A stretch of 46,731 bases of DNA. Origin: Candidatus Dadabacteria bacterium (GTDB lineage Bacteria > Desulfobacterota_D > UBA1144 > Nemesobacterales > JADFKM01). Positions 9,337 to 17,525 of this stretch are shown here, in pieces (the stretch's first letter is position 1; the number at the start of each line of letters is the position of its first letter). The notes under the pieces were generated by a model that saw only the letters and a list, made by a program, of their open reading frames with translations, made no database searches and had not been told where the DNA came from. A program made the translations under genes and the position numbers. The stretch lies in the NCBI GenBank assembly GCA_022564935.1, contig JADFKM010000007.1:1-46731 (forward strand). Reading direction: 5' to 3'.

Positions 9337-10232
9337 AAAGCTTGATAGAGGCATTCGAAAGCTCAGGCTTCAAATACGAGACGGGGTTCTCGATGAACCG
9401 CTACACTTCCATGAAAGTAGGAGGAAGCGCCGAGGTAATCGTTTACCCGCGCAACTCCTCAGAGCTCATCGACATACTGAATCTGCTGAGAAGCCATGAA
9501 GTGAAGTGGATGGTGCTCGGCGGCGGATCAAATGTAATAGCAGGGGACAAGATCAACGGGGTAGTAGTCAGCACAAAAAATATGAAAAGGGTTGACATCC
9601 TCGATGGGGGAAGAGTCGAGGCCGAGTCCGGCGCCACTTTAGGCCAGGTCTTAAACCTCACGCTCAAGGCCGGGCTCCTGGGGCTTGAGTTCGCAACAGG
9701 CATCCCCGGCACCATCGGAGGAGGAGTGATTATGAACGCGGGGGCCAACGGTGGGGAGCTCTGCGATGTGGTAGAGAGAGTGTGGGTGTGGCACGAGGGC
9801 AAGGAGATACCCATCAACAAGGACGAAATAGGCTTTGAGTACAGAGGCAGCCACTTCCCTACGGGGAGCGTCGTCACTCGGATTAGGCTGGCGCTAAAGC
9901 CCGGAGACACGAGCCTTAGCAAAGAGGCCGTGAAGCTCTACCTAAAAAAACGTAACAAAACGCAGCCGGTAGAGATTGCCAACTCCGGCTCTGTGTTTAA
10001 GAACCCCAAGGAGATGCCGGCCGGAAAGCTGCTCGATGATCTGGGCCTCAAGGGCTACCGGATTGGGACGGCCAAGTTTTCCGAACGGCACGCCAACTTC
10101 ATCGTCAACATGGGGGGAGCAAAGCCCGGCGACGTGCTCAAGCTCATAGATTTTGCCAAAAACACCGTATACAAGAAAACGGGCATCGTTCTTGAGAACG
10201 AAGTAAAGATTATCGGAGAGTTTGAACAATGA
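9333..10232 (+). CDS. murB: UDP-N-acetylenolpyruvoylglucosamine reductase MurB
   Basis: This 299-residue FAD enzyme has the PCMH-type motifs VLGGGSNVIAGD and GIPGTIGGGVIMNAGANGGEL, the YRGSHFP segment, the catalytic serine region NSGSVFKNP, and the terminal glutamate in ENEVKIIG. It reduces UDP-GlcNAc-enolpyruvate to UDP-MurNAc with NADPH. The start is set at ATG 9333, which forms an ATGA overlap with murC; a longer frame from 9297 would run inside murC with unfamiliar residues. Its length suits the shorter MurB subtype. The 3' end overlaps ftsQ by four bases. No ddl gene separates the two. Confidence 0.95.
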   Translation: MKSLIEAFESSGFKYETGFSMNRYTSMKVGGSAEVIVYPRNSSELIDILNLLRSHEVKWMVLGGGSNVIAGDKINGVVVSTKNMKRVDILDGGRVEAESGATLGQVLNLTLKAGLLGLEFATGIPGTIGGGVIMNAGANGGELCDVVERVWVWHEGKEIPINKDEIGFEYRGSHFPTGSVVTRIRLALKPGDTSLSKEAVKLYLKKRNKTQPVEIANSGSVFKNPKEMPAGKLLDDLGLKGYRIGTAKFSERHANFIVNMGGAKPGDVLKLIDFAKNTVYKKTGIVLENEVKIIGEFEQ

Positions 10233-10933
10233 ACCTGGGGGAAAATATCCTTATAGCCGTTGTGTTTGCCACTTACATTGCAATTGCGGCATTTTTTGTG
10301 GTATTCAAACTCAATTACTTCCAAATCACCGACATCAAGGTCGTGGGAGCAAAGAACTCGTCGGAGGCCGAGCTTCTCAGGAGGGCGGGCATCAGGGCCG
10401 GATACACAAATATCTTTTTCTCTACTAACAAACTCAAAATGCAAATCCTAAAAAACCCCTGGATAACGGACGTGAATGTCCGGAAAGAGTATCCCAGAAA
10501 AGTAATTATAGAAGTAACCGAGCAGTTCCCATTCTGCCTCCTGATCGACCATAAGGGAGATATGTACTATTTGAGCAAGAAGGGCGTCATTCTGGCCGAA
10601 GCCAATTTTTCAAACGGTCTTGATTTCCCCGTCTTAATAAGTAAAGGTATAGAATCTCAGCAGCTTATCAAGAATGCGGTGCAGGTACTCTCACTCTCCG
10701 CCTCCAGTAACGTCCTGAGCTGGGAGGAAATCTCCGAGATCAATATTGACCCCATATACGGACTCAAGGTTTTTACCAGAGATAAACGACGTATAGATTT
10801 CGGGAAGGGGGATATCAGAACAAAGTGGAAGAATGTGGAAAAAATTATTACCCATTCCCTCACCATAAATATGAAAGAGAAGTATATACATATAGACAGG
10901 GCAACTATGGGAGTAGTAGGGTTTAATCTCTAA
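10229..10933 (+). CDS. ftsQ: Cell division protein FtsQ (POTRA domain)
   Basis: The 234-residue product has one N-terminal transmembrane segment (residues about 8-28), then a periplasmic POTRA-like domain (FQITDIKVVGAKNSSEAELLRRAGI...) and the FtsQ/DivIB region (NPWITDVNVRKEYPRKVIIEVTEQFP). FtsQ recruits and links the divisome components FtsB/FtsL in the periplasm. FtsQ is poorly conserved, so the call rests on the POTRA pattern, single-pass topology and position between murB and ftsA. The protein is somewhat short for the family. Start ATG overlaps the murB stop; ftsA follows after 16 bases. Confidence 0.9.
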   Translation: MNLGENILIAVVFATYIAIAAFFVVFKLNYFQITDIKVVGAKNSSEAELLRRAGIRAGYTNIFFSTNKLKMQILKNPWITDVNVRKEYPRKVIIEVTEQFPFCLLIDHKGDMYYLSKKGVILAEANFSNGLDFPVLISKGIESQQLIKNAVQVLSLSASSNVLSWEEISEINIDPIYGLKVFTRDKRRIDFGKGDIRTKWKNVEKIITHSLTINMKEKYIHIDRATMGVVGFNL

Positions 10934-10949
10934 TCGACAAAGGGAGACT

Positions 10950-12179
10950 ATGGCCGCAGAATCGAATCTATTAGTCGGCTTGGATCTTGGCACAACGAAG
11001 GTGTGCGCCATTGTGGGCGAGACAACTGAGGGAGGGGAGATCGACATAGTGGGTATAGGGACTCACCCCTCTTTCGGCCTCAAAAGGGGAGTGGTGGTCA
11101 ACATCGACGACACGGTAAACTCCATCAAGAGGGCCATCGCAGAAGCCGAACACATGGCGGGGTGCGAAATAAGTACCGTTTTTTCAGGCATCGCAGGCGG
11201 ACACATAAAGGGCATAACGGGACATGGGATGATAACCATCAGGACTCAGGAAGTCACGAAGTCAGACATCGACAGGGTGGTAGAGTCCGCTAGCGCCCTG
11301 CTTATCCCCACCGACAGGGAAATACTCCATATAATACCCCAGGAATACATAGTCGACGGGCAACCGGGTATCAAAGACCCCGTAGGAATGCATGGAGTAA
11401 AGCTCGAAGCAAAAGTGCATATCGTCACCGGCCAGATCACCTCCGCGCAGAACCTCGTCAAGTGTATTCACCTCGCCGGTATGGACGTTGCGGACATAAG
11501 CATCGAGCAGATAGCGTCAAGCGAGGCTGTATTAACCGAAGACGAAAAAGAGATAGGCGTAGTCCTGATCGATATCGGGGGAGGAACGACCGATATCGGT
11601 ATCTTCTACGGCGGCACCATAAGATATATCGAGAGCATGACGCTCGGAGGCGACCACATAGACCGAGACTTGGCCCTCGGGCTGTCCGCCCCTCTGCCCG
11701 AAGCCAAAAGAATTAAGGAAAAATACGGCTCTGCCCTACTCGACCTGGTCAACTCGGAGGAGACGGTCGAAGTCATCAGCGTAGGGGGCAGAGGTCTGAA
11801 GAATGTGCCGAGGAAACGGCTGGCTATGATCATTGAGCCAAGGGTTGAGGAGATTTTCGCGCTTATAAAAAGAGAGATCGTAAAGAGTGGATACTACGAT
11901 CTGATGCCCGGTGGAGCGGTAATCACCGGGGGGAGCGTCCTGATCGACGGCTCCGCCGAGCTGGCCGAGAGGGTGTTGGGAATGCCCGTTAGGATGGGAA
12001 TCCCCTCTAACATCGGGGGACTCAAAGACATCATTGCGAACCCCATTTACTCAACGGGTGTAGGACTTGTGCTCTACGGCTCGAGGCACGATGGAGAAAA
12101 GAAGCTGCGAATCAGGGATGAGAACGTTTTTAAAAACGTATTCAACGGTATGAAAAATTGGTTTAGTGAATTTTTTTAA
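10950..12179 (+). CDS. ftsA: Cell division actin-like protein FtsA
   Basis: This 409-residue actin/Hsp70-fold protein has the phosphate-1 motif VGLDLGTTKVCAIVG, phosphate-2 GVVLIDIGGGTTDIGIF, and the adenosine motif GGAVITGGSVLIDGSAELAE. It polymerises on the membrane, tethers FtsZ, and recruits later divisome proteins. The C-terminus (MKNWFSEFF) is a short amphipathic tail of the kind used as a membrane-targeting sequence. An AGGGAGA stretch lies 5-11 bases before the ATG. It lies directly before ftsZ in the standard order, separated by 39 bases. Confidence 0.97.
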   Translation: MAAESNLLVGLDLGTTKVCAIVGETTEGGEIDIVGIGTHPSFGLKRGVVVNIDDTVNSIKRAIAEAEHMAGCEISTVFSGIAGGHIKGITGHGMITIRTQEVTKSDIDRVVESASALLIPTDREILHIIPQEYIVDGQPGIKDPVGMHGVKLEAKVHIVTGQITSAQNLVKCIHLAGMDVADISIEQIASSEAVLTEDEKEIGVVLIDIGGGTTDIGIFYGGTIRYIESMTLGGDHIDRDLALGLSAPLPEAKRIKEKYGSALLDLVNSEETVEVISVGGRGLKNVPRKRLAMIIEPRVEEIFALIKREIVKSGYYDLMPGGAVITGGSVLIDGSAELAERVLGMPVRMGIPSNIGGLKDIIANPIYSTGVGLVLYGSRHDGEKKLRIRDENVFKNVFNGMKNWFSEFF

Positions 12180-12218
12180 CCTTTAGATGCGTGAATAAAA
12201 ATGCGGAGGGCTTAACAT

Positions 12219-13295
12219 ATGGCTAACTTTCAGTTTGAGGAACCCACGCTAGATCAAAGAGCCAAAATTAAGGTCGTGGGTATCGGAGGCGGGGGGGGAA
12301 ACGCCGTCAACACCATGATCGAACAGAAGCTGACGGGCGTAGAGTTTATCGCCGCCAATACCGACGTTCAGGATTTGAAAAAATCGCTGGCTCCGACCAA
12401 GGTCCAAATAGGAGAGCGCACCACAAAAGGCCTCGGCTCAGGGGGAAACCCCGATTTGGGAAGGGAAGCCGCCATAGAGGATCAGGCAAAAATCACCGAA
12501 GTCCTTGACGGAGCAGACATGGTGTTCATAACGGCCGGCATGGGAGGCGGCACCGGAACCGGGGCGTCCCCTATAGTGGCCCAGGCTTCAAAGGAAGTCG
12601 GGGCGCTCACCATAGGAGTGGTAACCAGGCCTTTTACCTTCGAGGGGCCGAGGCGAATTCGACAGGCAACTGAGGGCATTCAGGACCTCGAAAAGGCGGT
12701 AGACACCCTCATAATAATCCCAAACGACAAGCTCAACACAGAGCAAAAGTCAAGCATTCTCGACGCCTTTAAAAACGCCGACCAAGTGCTCCATCAAGCT
12801 GTACGAGGCATTTCGGACATAATCACAGGCACCGGCTACGTGAACGTAGACTTTGCGGACGTGAGAACCATTATGGGCGAGAACGGAGGCAAGGCCCTCA
12901 TGGGATCAGGAATGGCTCAGGGGGCAAACAGGGGGATGCACGCCGCAGAAAGCGCAATCACCAGCCCGCTTCTTGAAGACGTTTCCATAGACGGCGCCAG
13001 AGGAATCTTAATCAACGTCACGGCGTCAAAGGACTTCAGGATTGAAGAGCTGAACGAGGCATGCAGCTTCATTAAAGAGCGCGCGCATGAAGACGTAAAC
13101 CTCATCTTCGGACTCGTTATAGACGAAGACTTCGAAGACAAAGTGCTCATAACCGTTATCGCGACCGGCATCACCGCTTCAGGCCCGAGCAGTATGATTG
13201 AAGAGGTAAGCCCCTTTATACCAGAGAACATCGAAGGCATAACCGACGAGTTCGACATACCGGCATTCATAAGGCGCAAGAGGAACGTACGGTAG
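12219..13295 (+). CDS. ftsZ: Cell division tubulin-like GTPase FtsZ
   Basis: The 358-residue product has the tubulin signature [12 protein letters not shown], the N-terminal nucleotide site [13 protein letters not shown], and the T7-loop region [11 protein letters not shown]. It forms the cytokinetic Z-ring. The C-terminal conserved peptide DIPAFIRRK (nt 13255-13281), which binds FtsA and other partners, is intact. The linker between the GTPase core and this peptide is only about two dozen residues, shorter than in many bacteria. A GGAGG lies about 9 bases upstream of the ATG. It ends the dcw run; a short hairpin follows but no U-tract terminator. Confidence 0.98.
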   Translation: MANFQFEEPTLDQRAKIKVVGIGGGGGNAVNTMIEQKLTGVEFIAANTDVQDLKKSLAPTKVQIGERTTKGLGSGGNPDLGREAAIEDQAKITEVLDGADMVFITAGMGGGTGTGASPIVAQASKEVGALTIGVVTRPFTFEGPRRIRQATEGIQDLEKAVDTLIIIPNDKLNTEQKSSILDAFKNADQVLHQAVRGISDIITGTGYVNVDFADVRTIMGENGGKALMGSGMAQGANRGMHAAESAITSPLLEDVSIDGARGILINVTASKDFRIEELNEACSFIKERAHEDVNLIFGLVIDEDFEDKVLITVIATGITASGPSSMIEEVSPFIPENIEGITDEFDIPAFIRRKRNVR

Positions 13296-13306
13296 GGTTT
13301 GACACA

Positions 13307-13322
13307 CGCAGCCAGCGCTGCG
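13307..13322 (+). other. Short hairpin after ftsZ
   Basis: CGCAGC (13307-13312) and GCTGCG (13317-13322) form a perfect 6-bp stem with a 4-base loop, 11 bases after the ftsZ stop. No T-run follows, so it is not a canonical intrinsic terminator. It could be an mRNA-stabilising or attenuating element at the end of the division operon; function is unproven. Confidence 0.35.
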
Positions 13323-13379
13323 CCGGTAATACGGCTTGAGTTTTGGTTGGGTTTTCGCACCAGGTAGAATGCTATTATA

Positions 13380-15059
13380 ATGACCTGGAAACTCAAACAG
13401 GGCGCACGAAGGCTGCTCGCTCAAGAGAGCGGAACGATTTTCAAAGAGGGCGCCGTAAGGGTTGCGCTGATCTACCCCAACACCTACCATATAGGAACTT
13501 CCAACCTGGGCTTCCAGCTAATATACAGAATTCTTAACCACATACCCGAGGTTTCCGCCGAGAGGTTTTACTTTCCCGACAGCGCAGAGCTTAAGTTCTT
13601 TGAAAGCGGCACCGAGCTGTTCTCCCTCGAAACCCAGAGGCCCATCAGCCAGTTCGACGTCCTGGCGTTCTCGATTCCGTTCGAAGGCGACTACATCAAT
13701 GTCCTGAAGATGCTTCGGCTTGCCAAACTCCCCCTTCGCTCCGAGCAGCGCACGGAGGGCTGCCCGCTGGTGATTGCCGGAGGCATGGTCACCCTACTTA
13801 ACCCCGAGCCGCTTGCCCCCTTCATCGACGCTTTCGCAATCGGAGAAGGGGAAGAAATAACCGAAGAGCTCTTCGATGTCATAAAAGAAAGCAGTTCTAA
13901 AGCCGAGACCCTCAAACGTCTCTCCCGCATCGAGGGCGTGTATGTGCCCGGGTTTTTCACCCCCGCCTACAACGAAGACGGGACGTTCCTCGGGTTTTCT
14001 CCCTCCCTGACGGTCAAAAAGAGGTTCATATCCGACCTCGATCCCTACCCTGCAGGCTCCACTCTATTCACGAAAAAAACTGCATTCTCCGATATGCATC
14101 TCATAGAAGTGAGCAGGGGCTGCGGGGGCGCGTGCAGATTCTGCGCCGAAGGCTTTGTGTACCGCTACCCACGTCACCGGAGCAAGGAGTCGATTATCAA
14201 TGAAATACAAAAAGCCGGCAGCAACGGCAGGCGCGTCGGTCTCATAAGCCCCATGCTCCTCGACCACCCGGACATCAAAGAGATAATCGCAGAGTCCAAA
14301 AAGATGGGGGTCAATACATCGCTCTCCTCCCTAAGGGCAGACAGGCTGGATGAGGACATGCTCAGGGCCGTCGAGCTCAGCGGCCAGAAAACACTTACAA
14401 TCGCTCCTGAGGCGGGCACCGACACACTCAGGCGCTCGATCAACAAGCACTTCACAAACGAAGACATTATTAAATCAGCCGCCCTGGCCTTCGAACGAAG
14501 CATCACCAACATCAAGCTGTATTTCCTCCTCGGCCTGCCCATGGAAACAGACGACGACATCAGGGCAATAGGGCAGCTCGGCCTCTCCGTCCGGGGTGTG
14601 TTCACACGGGGAAAAGTCACCATCGGAGTCAACCCCCTCGTGCCAAAGCCCTGGACCCCTTTCCAATGGGCGCCGTTTCCAGACGTAAAGGAAATAGAGC
14701 GCAAGTATAAAATAATTAAGGAAGAGGTCAGGGGCACCACAGGCATCAAGCTTGCCTTAAGCTCCCCCAGGCTGTTTTACATCCAGTCAATACTCTCGCG
14801 GGGCTCGCGCCGAGTAGGCGCCCTTCTCGAGCTCACCCTAGATGAGGGCGGCAGCTTCCCGCGCGCCATGAGGCGCTGGGACGGCGACCCGGACTTCTAC
14901 TCCCGCCGTGAGCCGAGAGCGGAAGAGAGCTTCCCGTGGGACTTCATCGACCACGGAATCTCGAAGAAATTCCTGCGCAAGGAGTACGAGAAGTCGTTCG
15001 AGAGACGCCGCACCCCCGAATGCGTAACGCCCATTTGTAAACTATGCGGGGTGTGTTGA
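13380..15059 (+). CDS. B12-binding-type radical SAM protein (TIGR03960-like)
   Basis: The 559-residue product has an N-terminal B12-binding-like region (VALIYPNTYHIGTSNLGFQ). The radical SAM cluster motif C-x3-C-x2-C lies in SRGCGGACRFCAEGF, followed by a TIM-barrel-type core (TIAPEAGTDTLRR, YFLLGLPMETDDDI). A second cysteine group closes the protein (CVTPICKLCGVC) and could bind another Fe-S cluster. It resembles the YgiQ/TIGR03960-like radical SAM group, often annotated as possible RNA- or cofactor-modifying; the substrate is unknown. It follows ftsZ by 84 bases and has no clear Shine-Dalgarno. A possible promoter (TTGGTT, 16 bases, TAGAAT at 13343-13370) would give almost no leader before the ATG. 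Confidence 0.8.
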   Translation: MTWKLKQGARRLLAQESGTIFKEGAVRVALIYPNTYHIGTSNLGFQLIYRILNHIPEVSAERFYFPDSAELKFFESGTELFSLETQRPISQFDVLAFSIPFEGDYINVLKMLRLAKLPLRSEQRTEGCPLVIAGGMVTLLNPEPLAPFIDAFAIGEGEEITEELFDVIKESSSKAETLKRLSRIEGVYVPGFFTPAYNEDGTFLGFSPSLTVKKRFISDLDPYPAGSTLFTKKTAFSDMHLIEVSRGCGGACRFCAEGFVYRYPRHRSKESIINEIQKAGSNGRRVGLISPMLLDHPDIKEIIAESKKMGVNTSLSSLRADRLDEDMLRAVELSGQKTLTIAPEAGTDTLRRSINKHFTNEDIIKSAALAFERSITNIKLYFLLGLPMETDDDIRAIGQLGLSVRGVFTRGKVTIGVNPLVPKPWTPFQWAPFPDVKEIERKYKIIKEEVRGTTGIKLALSSPRLFYIQSILSRGSRRVGALLELTLDEGGSFPRAMRRWDGDPDFYSRREPRAEESFPWDFIDHGISKKFLRKEYEKSFERRRTPECVTPICKLCGVC

Positions 15060-15112
15060 GGAGGTAGTTGTTCCTAATATTAATTACGTATTACCCGTTT
15101 GTGAATTTAATG

Positions 15113-16219
15113 CTATGCTTCGTCTGTTTCGCAACTTTCCGCTATCTCTTCAATAAACTCAGGTTTCATATATTGAACCCTATTACCAATTTGTTCAATT
15201 TCATCTCTTAACTTTGAGTAAGGTATAAATCTGCAAATCCGAGGAAGGGAGGGGTTTAAACTAGCAAATGTTGGTCTATTTATTTCTTCGAAGACTTTAT
15301 CTCTTCGTTCATCTGGAGCAACAATGTATAGATCAATTTTAATATTCGGCTGCATGCTAATTAAATCAGACATTCTTAATAGACCGGAATAAACAGATGT
15401 AGTATGTTCAACCTCAAATGCAGCAATTATAGCGTCTCCTCTTAACCAAAGTACATCAATCATTTCAATTGTTTTGTTGGTAGCGTCATCAAATTGTCTA
15501 GGCAATTCCTCTTTAGAGTTTGGTATATTTTTAAATGCTACCCCTTGATGTGTTTTATTCTTATCATTTCTAGATACCCATACATCCAAGCCTAGGTTTG
15601 ACCCCAAATTTAACAACAACCATTGAATCTCTTCGTGAGTAGTTTTTGACTCTTCAAAATTTATATCATCTGTTCTCTGTTTATCTATGCTTTCTTCTGG
15701 AACTGTAACTATTCCAATGCTTGATACATATTTTTTGGGTGACCTCTTATACTTTCTTTCGTCAAATTCTCTATTTGTTGGGCTAACAATTGTATTTTTA
15801 ATTGTATCAACAATAATTTCTCCATCTTTATTGCTAAATTCGGCTGGAGAACCCCTAAAAAATCCAGTCCATGCGTTTGGTGATTTTAAGTTCTGAAATA
15901 TTGAAAGCTGTTTATCCATACTTTTTACTGGTACTGCTGCAATAGGTTCTAGTTTGTAAATTAGTTCAACATTGAATCTAATTGGAAACTCTTCATCCGC
16001 CCAAATAGGAGTTTCGTTTACAAACATATCTGATGTAACTTTTAGGACTCCAATAAACCTCGAAATTCCAGTTAAATAACAAAGAAAATAATCTCCTATC
16101 TTTATTTTCTTTGCCACTTTTTGTCTGGTTTTTCTAAAGCCGGTTACATTAGCGCCGGCACTCAGAAATTCTTCCCATGTTTTTCCAGTAAATAGATCCA
16201 ACCAATATTTTCGTTTCAT
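15113..16219 (-). CDS. EVE/PUA-like domain protein with predicted nuclease-fold C-terminus
   Basis: The gene is clearly richer in A+T than its neighbours. The 368-residue product opens with an EVE/PUA-like domain (residues about 1-130): KYWLDLFTGKTWEEF, then GDYFLCYLTG and a strand FIGVLKV. EVE domains in other proteins read modified bases in DNA or RNA. The C-terminal part (about 195-345) shows helix THEEIQWLLLNLG, then IDVLWLRGDAIIAAFEVEHTT and a helix YSGLLRMSDL. That is the order of a PD-(D/E)XK-like core, but Glu or His stands where the catalytic Lys is expected. I infer a possible modification-dependent restriction or RNA-processing enzyme. No methyltransferase lies beside it. The gene looks horizontally acquired. 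Confidence 0.65.
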   Translation of the reverse strand: MKRKYWLDLFTGKTWEEFLSAGANVTGFRKTRQKVAKKIKIGDYFLCYLTGISRFIGVLKVTSDMFVNETPIWADEEFPIRFNVELIYKLEPIAAVPVKSMDKQLSIFQNLKSPNAWTGFFRGSPAEFSNKDGEIIVDTIKNTIVSPTNREFDERKYKRSPKKYVSSIGIVTVPEESIDKQRTDDINFEESKTTHEEIQWLLLNLGSNLGLDVWVSRNDKNKTHQGVAFKNIPNSKEELPRQFDDATNKTIEMIDVLWLRGDAIIAAFEVEHTTSVYSGLLRMSDLISMQPNIKIDLYIVAPDERRDKVFEEINRPTFASLNPSLPRICRFIPYSKLRDEIEQIGNRVQYMKPEFIEEIAESCETDEA

Positions 16220-16602
16220 ATTGCAAATATTATCATTTAAATCATTGCTTTAAAATAACATTACAAGATAGATAACTAATTCTTTCTACTTAGTTGAGAA
16301 TTAGAGAACCCCAGATCAACGAGGAAGTACACCACGTGAAAGGAGGTTATACCGGGTGTTTATGGGAATGAGACACAGTCAGTGAGTATAGACGAAAAAC
16401 AAATGAGAGCGGAAGGTGATACGGGGGTTTTGAAGCGGAATGCGCCTACGCGGAGCGCTTCGATGCAGAGGAGGAACGGTAGCAGGCGAAAAAACAGTTG
16501 TACGTCCACCTCCGGCGTAAAAAGAACCCCTACGCTTGGCAAAGCGTTACTCTAGAGCACCTGCGATTGGGTTAGATTCTTGCCCGTACGCGCTTTGTTT
16601 AT
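16220..16602. other. 383-base interval, no convincing gene
   Basis: The interval starts AT-rich and becomes GC-richer after about 16330. A strong Shine-Dalgarno-like AAAGGAGG sits at about 16339, but the reading frame behind the next ATG closes after seven codons. A plus-strand frame at about 16425-16570 reads like coding sequence in short pieces but is cut by an in-frame TAG. I see no recognisable protein or RNA. It may be the remnant of a decayed gene next to the acquired EVE gene. Confidence 0.4.
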
Positions 16603-16890
16603 CTATTCATTGCCCAACACTGCGTCTTTACAGGCTTTGGATACGCGAAATTTGATGACCTTTTTCGCGGGTATCCTGATGCGCTCCCCAGTTGAGGGGT
16701 TGCGTCCATCGCGGGCATTGCGAAAAACCAGAACGAGCTTGCCTATACCGGGAATAGTAAATGAGTTCTTGGCCTCGTCATACGCAAGGGCCGTAAACTC
16801 CTCAAGAACCTTACCAACATCCTTTTTCGACATCCCGGTCTTCTCGGCAAGGTTGTTCAAAATCTGCGACTTCGTCATCGGCTTTGACAT
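16603..16890 (-). CDS. HU/IHF-family DNA-binding protein
   Basis: The 95-residue product has the HU-fold helix pair (TKSQILNNLAEKTGMSKKDVGKVLEEF) and the DNA-binding beta-arm region, including GKLVLVFRNARDGRNPSTGERI with the conserved GRNP-TGE motif. It bends and compacts DNA as a homo- or heterodimer. A very good Shine-Dalgarno (AAGGAGGAG on the minus strand) precedes the ATG, fitting high expression. It lies downstream of rsfS, on the same strand but separated by about 240 bases, so it probably has its own promoter. Whether it is HU or IHF cannot be settled by eye. Confidence 0.92.
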   Translation of the reverse strand: MSKPMTKSQILNNLAEKTGMSKKDVGKVLEEFTALAYDEAKNSFTIPGIGKLVLVFRNARDGRNPSTGERIRIPAKKVIKFRVSKACKDAVLGNE

Positions 16891-17132
16891 GATGTCTTAC
16901 TCCTCCTTATATACAGATTTTTTCTTGAAACTGTTTTTCTCTCCCCTATTTGAAAGAATAACTCATTTTTCGCTTTAAATATAAGTATATCCATGATAAC
17001 CCGTATCGTCGAATATGGCAATCCGTAAGGAAAAATTTCATATTGCCGTCATGACCCGTTACGTCAGAAAAAATCCTCATCCCGGCAGGTATGTCGGTAA
17101 GGTAGCTTATCCCGGAGGTATGTCTCCGACCA

Positions 17133-17495
17133 TCACACCCTGTCCTCCGCAACGCCCTGCCGCTCATGGGCAATTTCGGGGAGAAACGGGATCTTTACCC
17201 TCGGGGCGTCAATCCAGAGCCCCTCGATGTCGAACAGCTCCCTGACGGGCTCATGAAATACGTGCACCACAACATCGCCGGAGTCGATGAGAACCCACCT
17301 TGCGTGGGTATAGCCCTCAATGCCCAGGGGCCGCATTCCCATCTCCTTAAGCTTCTTCCCGATATTGTCCGCTATGGTTTTCACGCCCCGGTCGGAATCG
17401 GCGCTGCAAATTACAATAAAATCCGTTACGTCGTTTATTGAGCCTACATCCAGTATCACTATGTCGCGGGCCTTTTTATCCCAAGCCGCGCTCAC
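17133..17495 (-). CDS. rsfS: Ribosome silencing factor RsfS
   Basis: The frame matches RsfS/Iojap: ARDIVILDVGSINDVTDFIVICSADSDRGVKTIADNI, then EGYTHARWVLIDSGDVVVHVFHEPVRELFDIEGLW. RsfS binds ribosomal protein uL14 and blocks subunit joining in starvation. Coordinates use the first canonical start, GTG at 17495. However, the homologous N-terminus continues upstream for ten more codons (DAKEKAIEIV) to an ATA at 17525-17523, directly behind the nadD stop. That ATA has GAGGAGG (plus 17534-17540) 8 bases upstream. The true start is probably this ATA, giving 130 residues. The next upstream codon is the nadD TAA. It is coupled to nadD as in many bacteria. Confidence 0.93.
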   Translation of the reverse strand: MSAAWDKKARDIVILDVGSINDVTDFIVICSADSDRGVKTIADNIGKKLKEMGMRPLGIEGYTHARWVLIDSGDVVVHVFHEPVRELFDIEGLWIDAPRVKIPFLPEIAHERQGVAEDRV

Positions 17496-17525
17496 GATCT
17501 CGATGGCTTTTTCCTTTGCGTCTAT

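Noticed and set aside
13299-13332. TTGACA followed by TAATAC after ftsZ
   Set aside because: The spacer is 22 bases, too long for a normal sigma-70 promoter.
16360-16575. Plus-strand reading frames with coding-like pieces and a strong AAAGGAGG before an ATG
   Set aside because: The frame after the ATG closes at seven codons and the other is cut by a TAG; no recognisable domain. Recorded only as an uninterpreted interval.
17080-17135. Two similar copies of ATCCCGG.AGGTATGTC
   Set aside because: Only two imperfect short copies; not a CRISPR or recognised repeat family.
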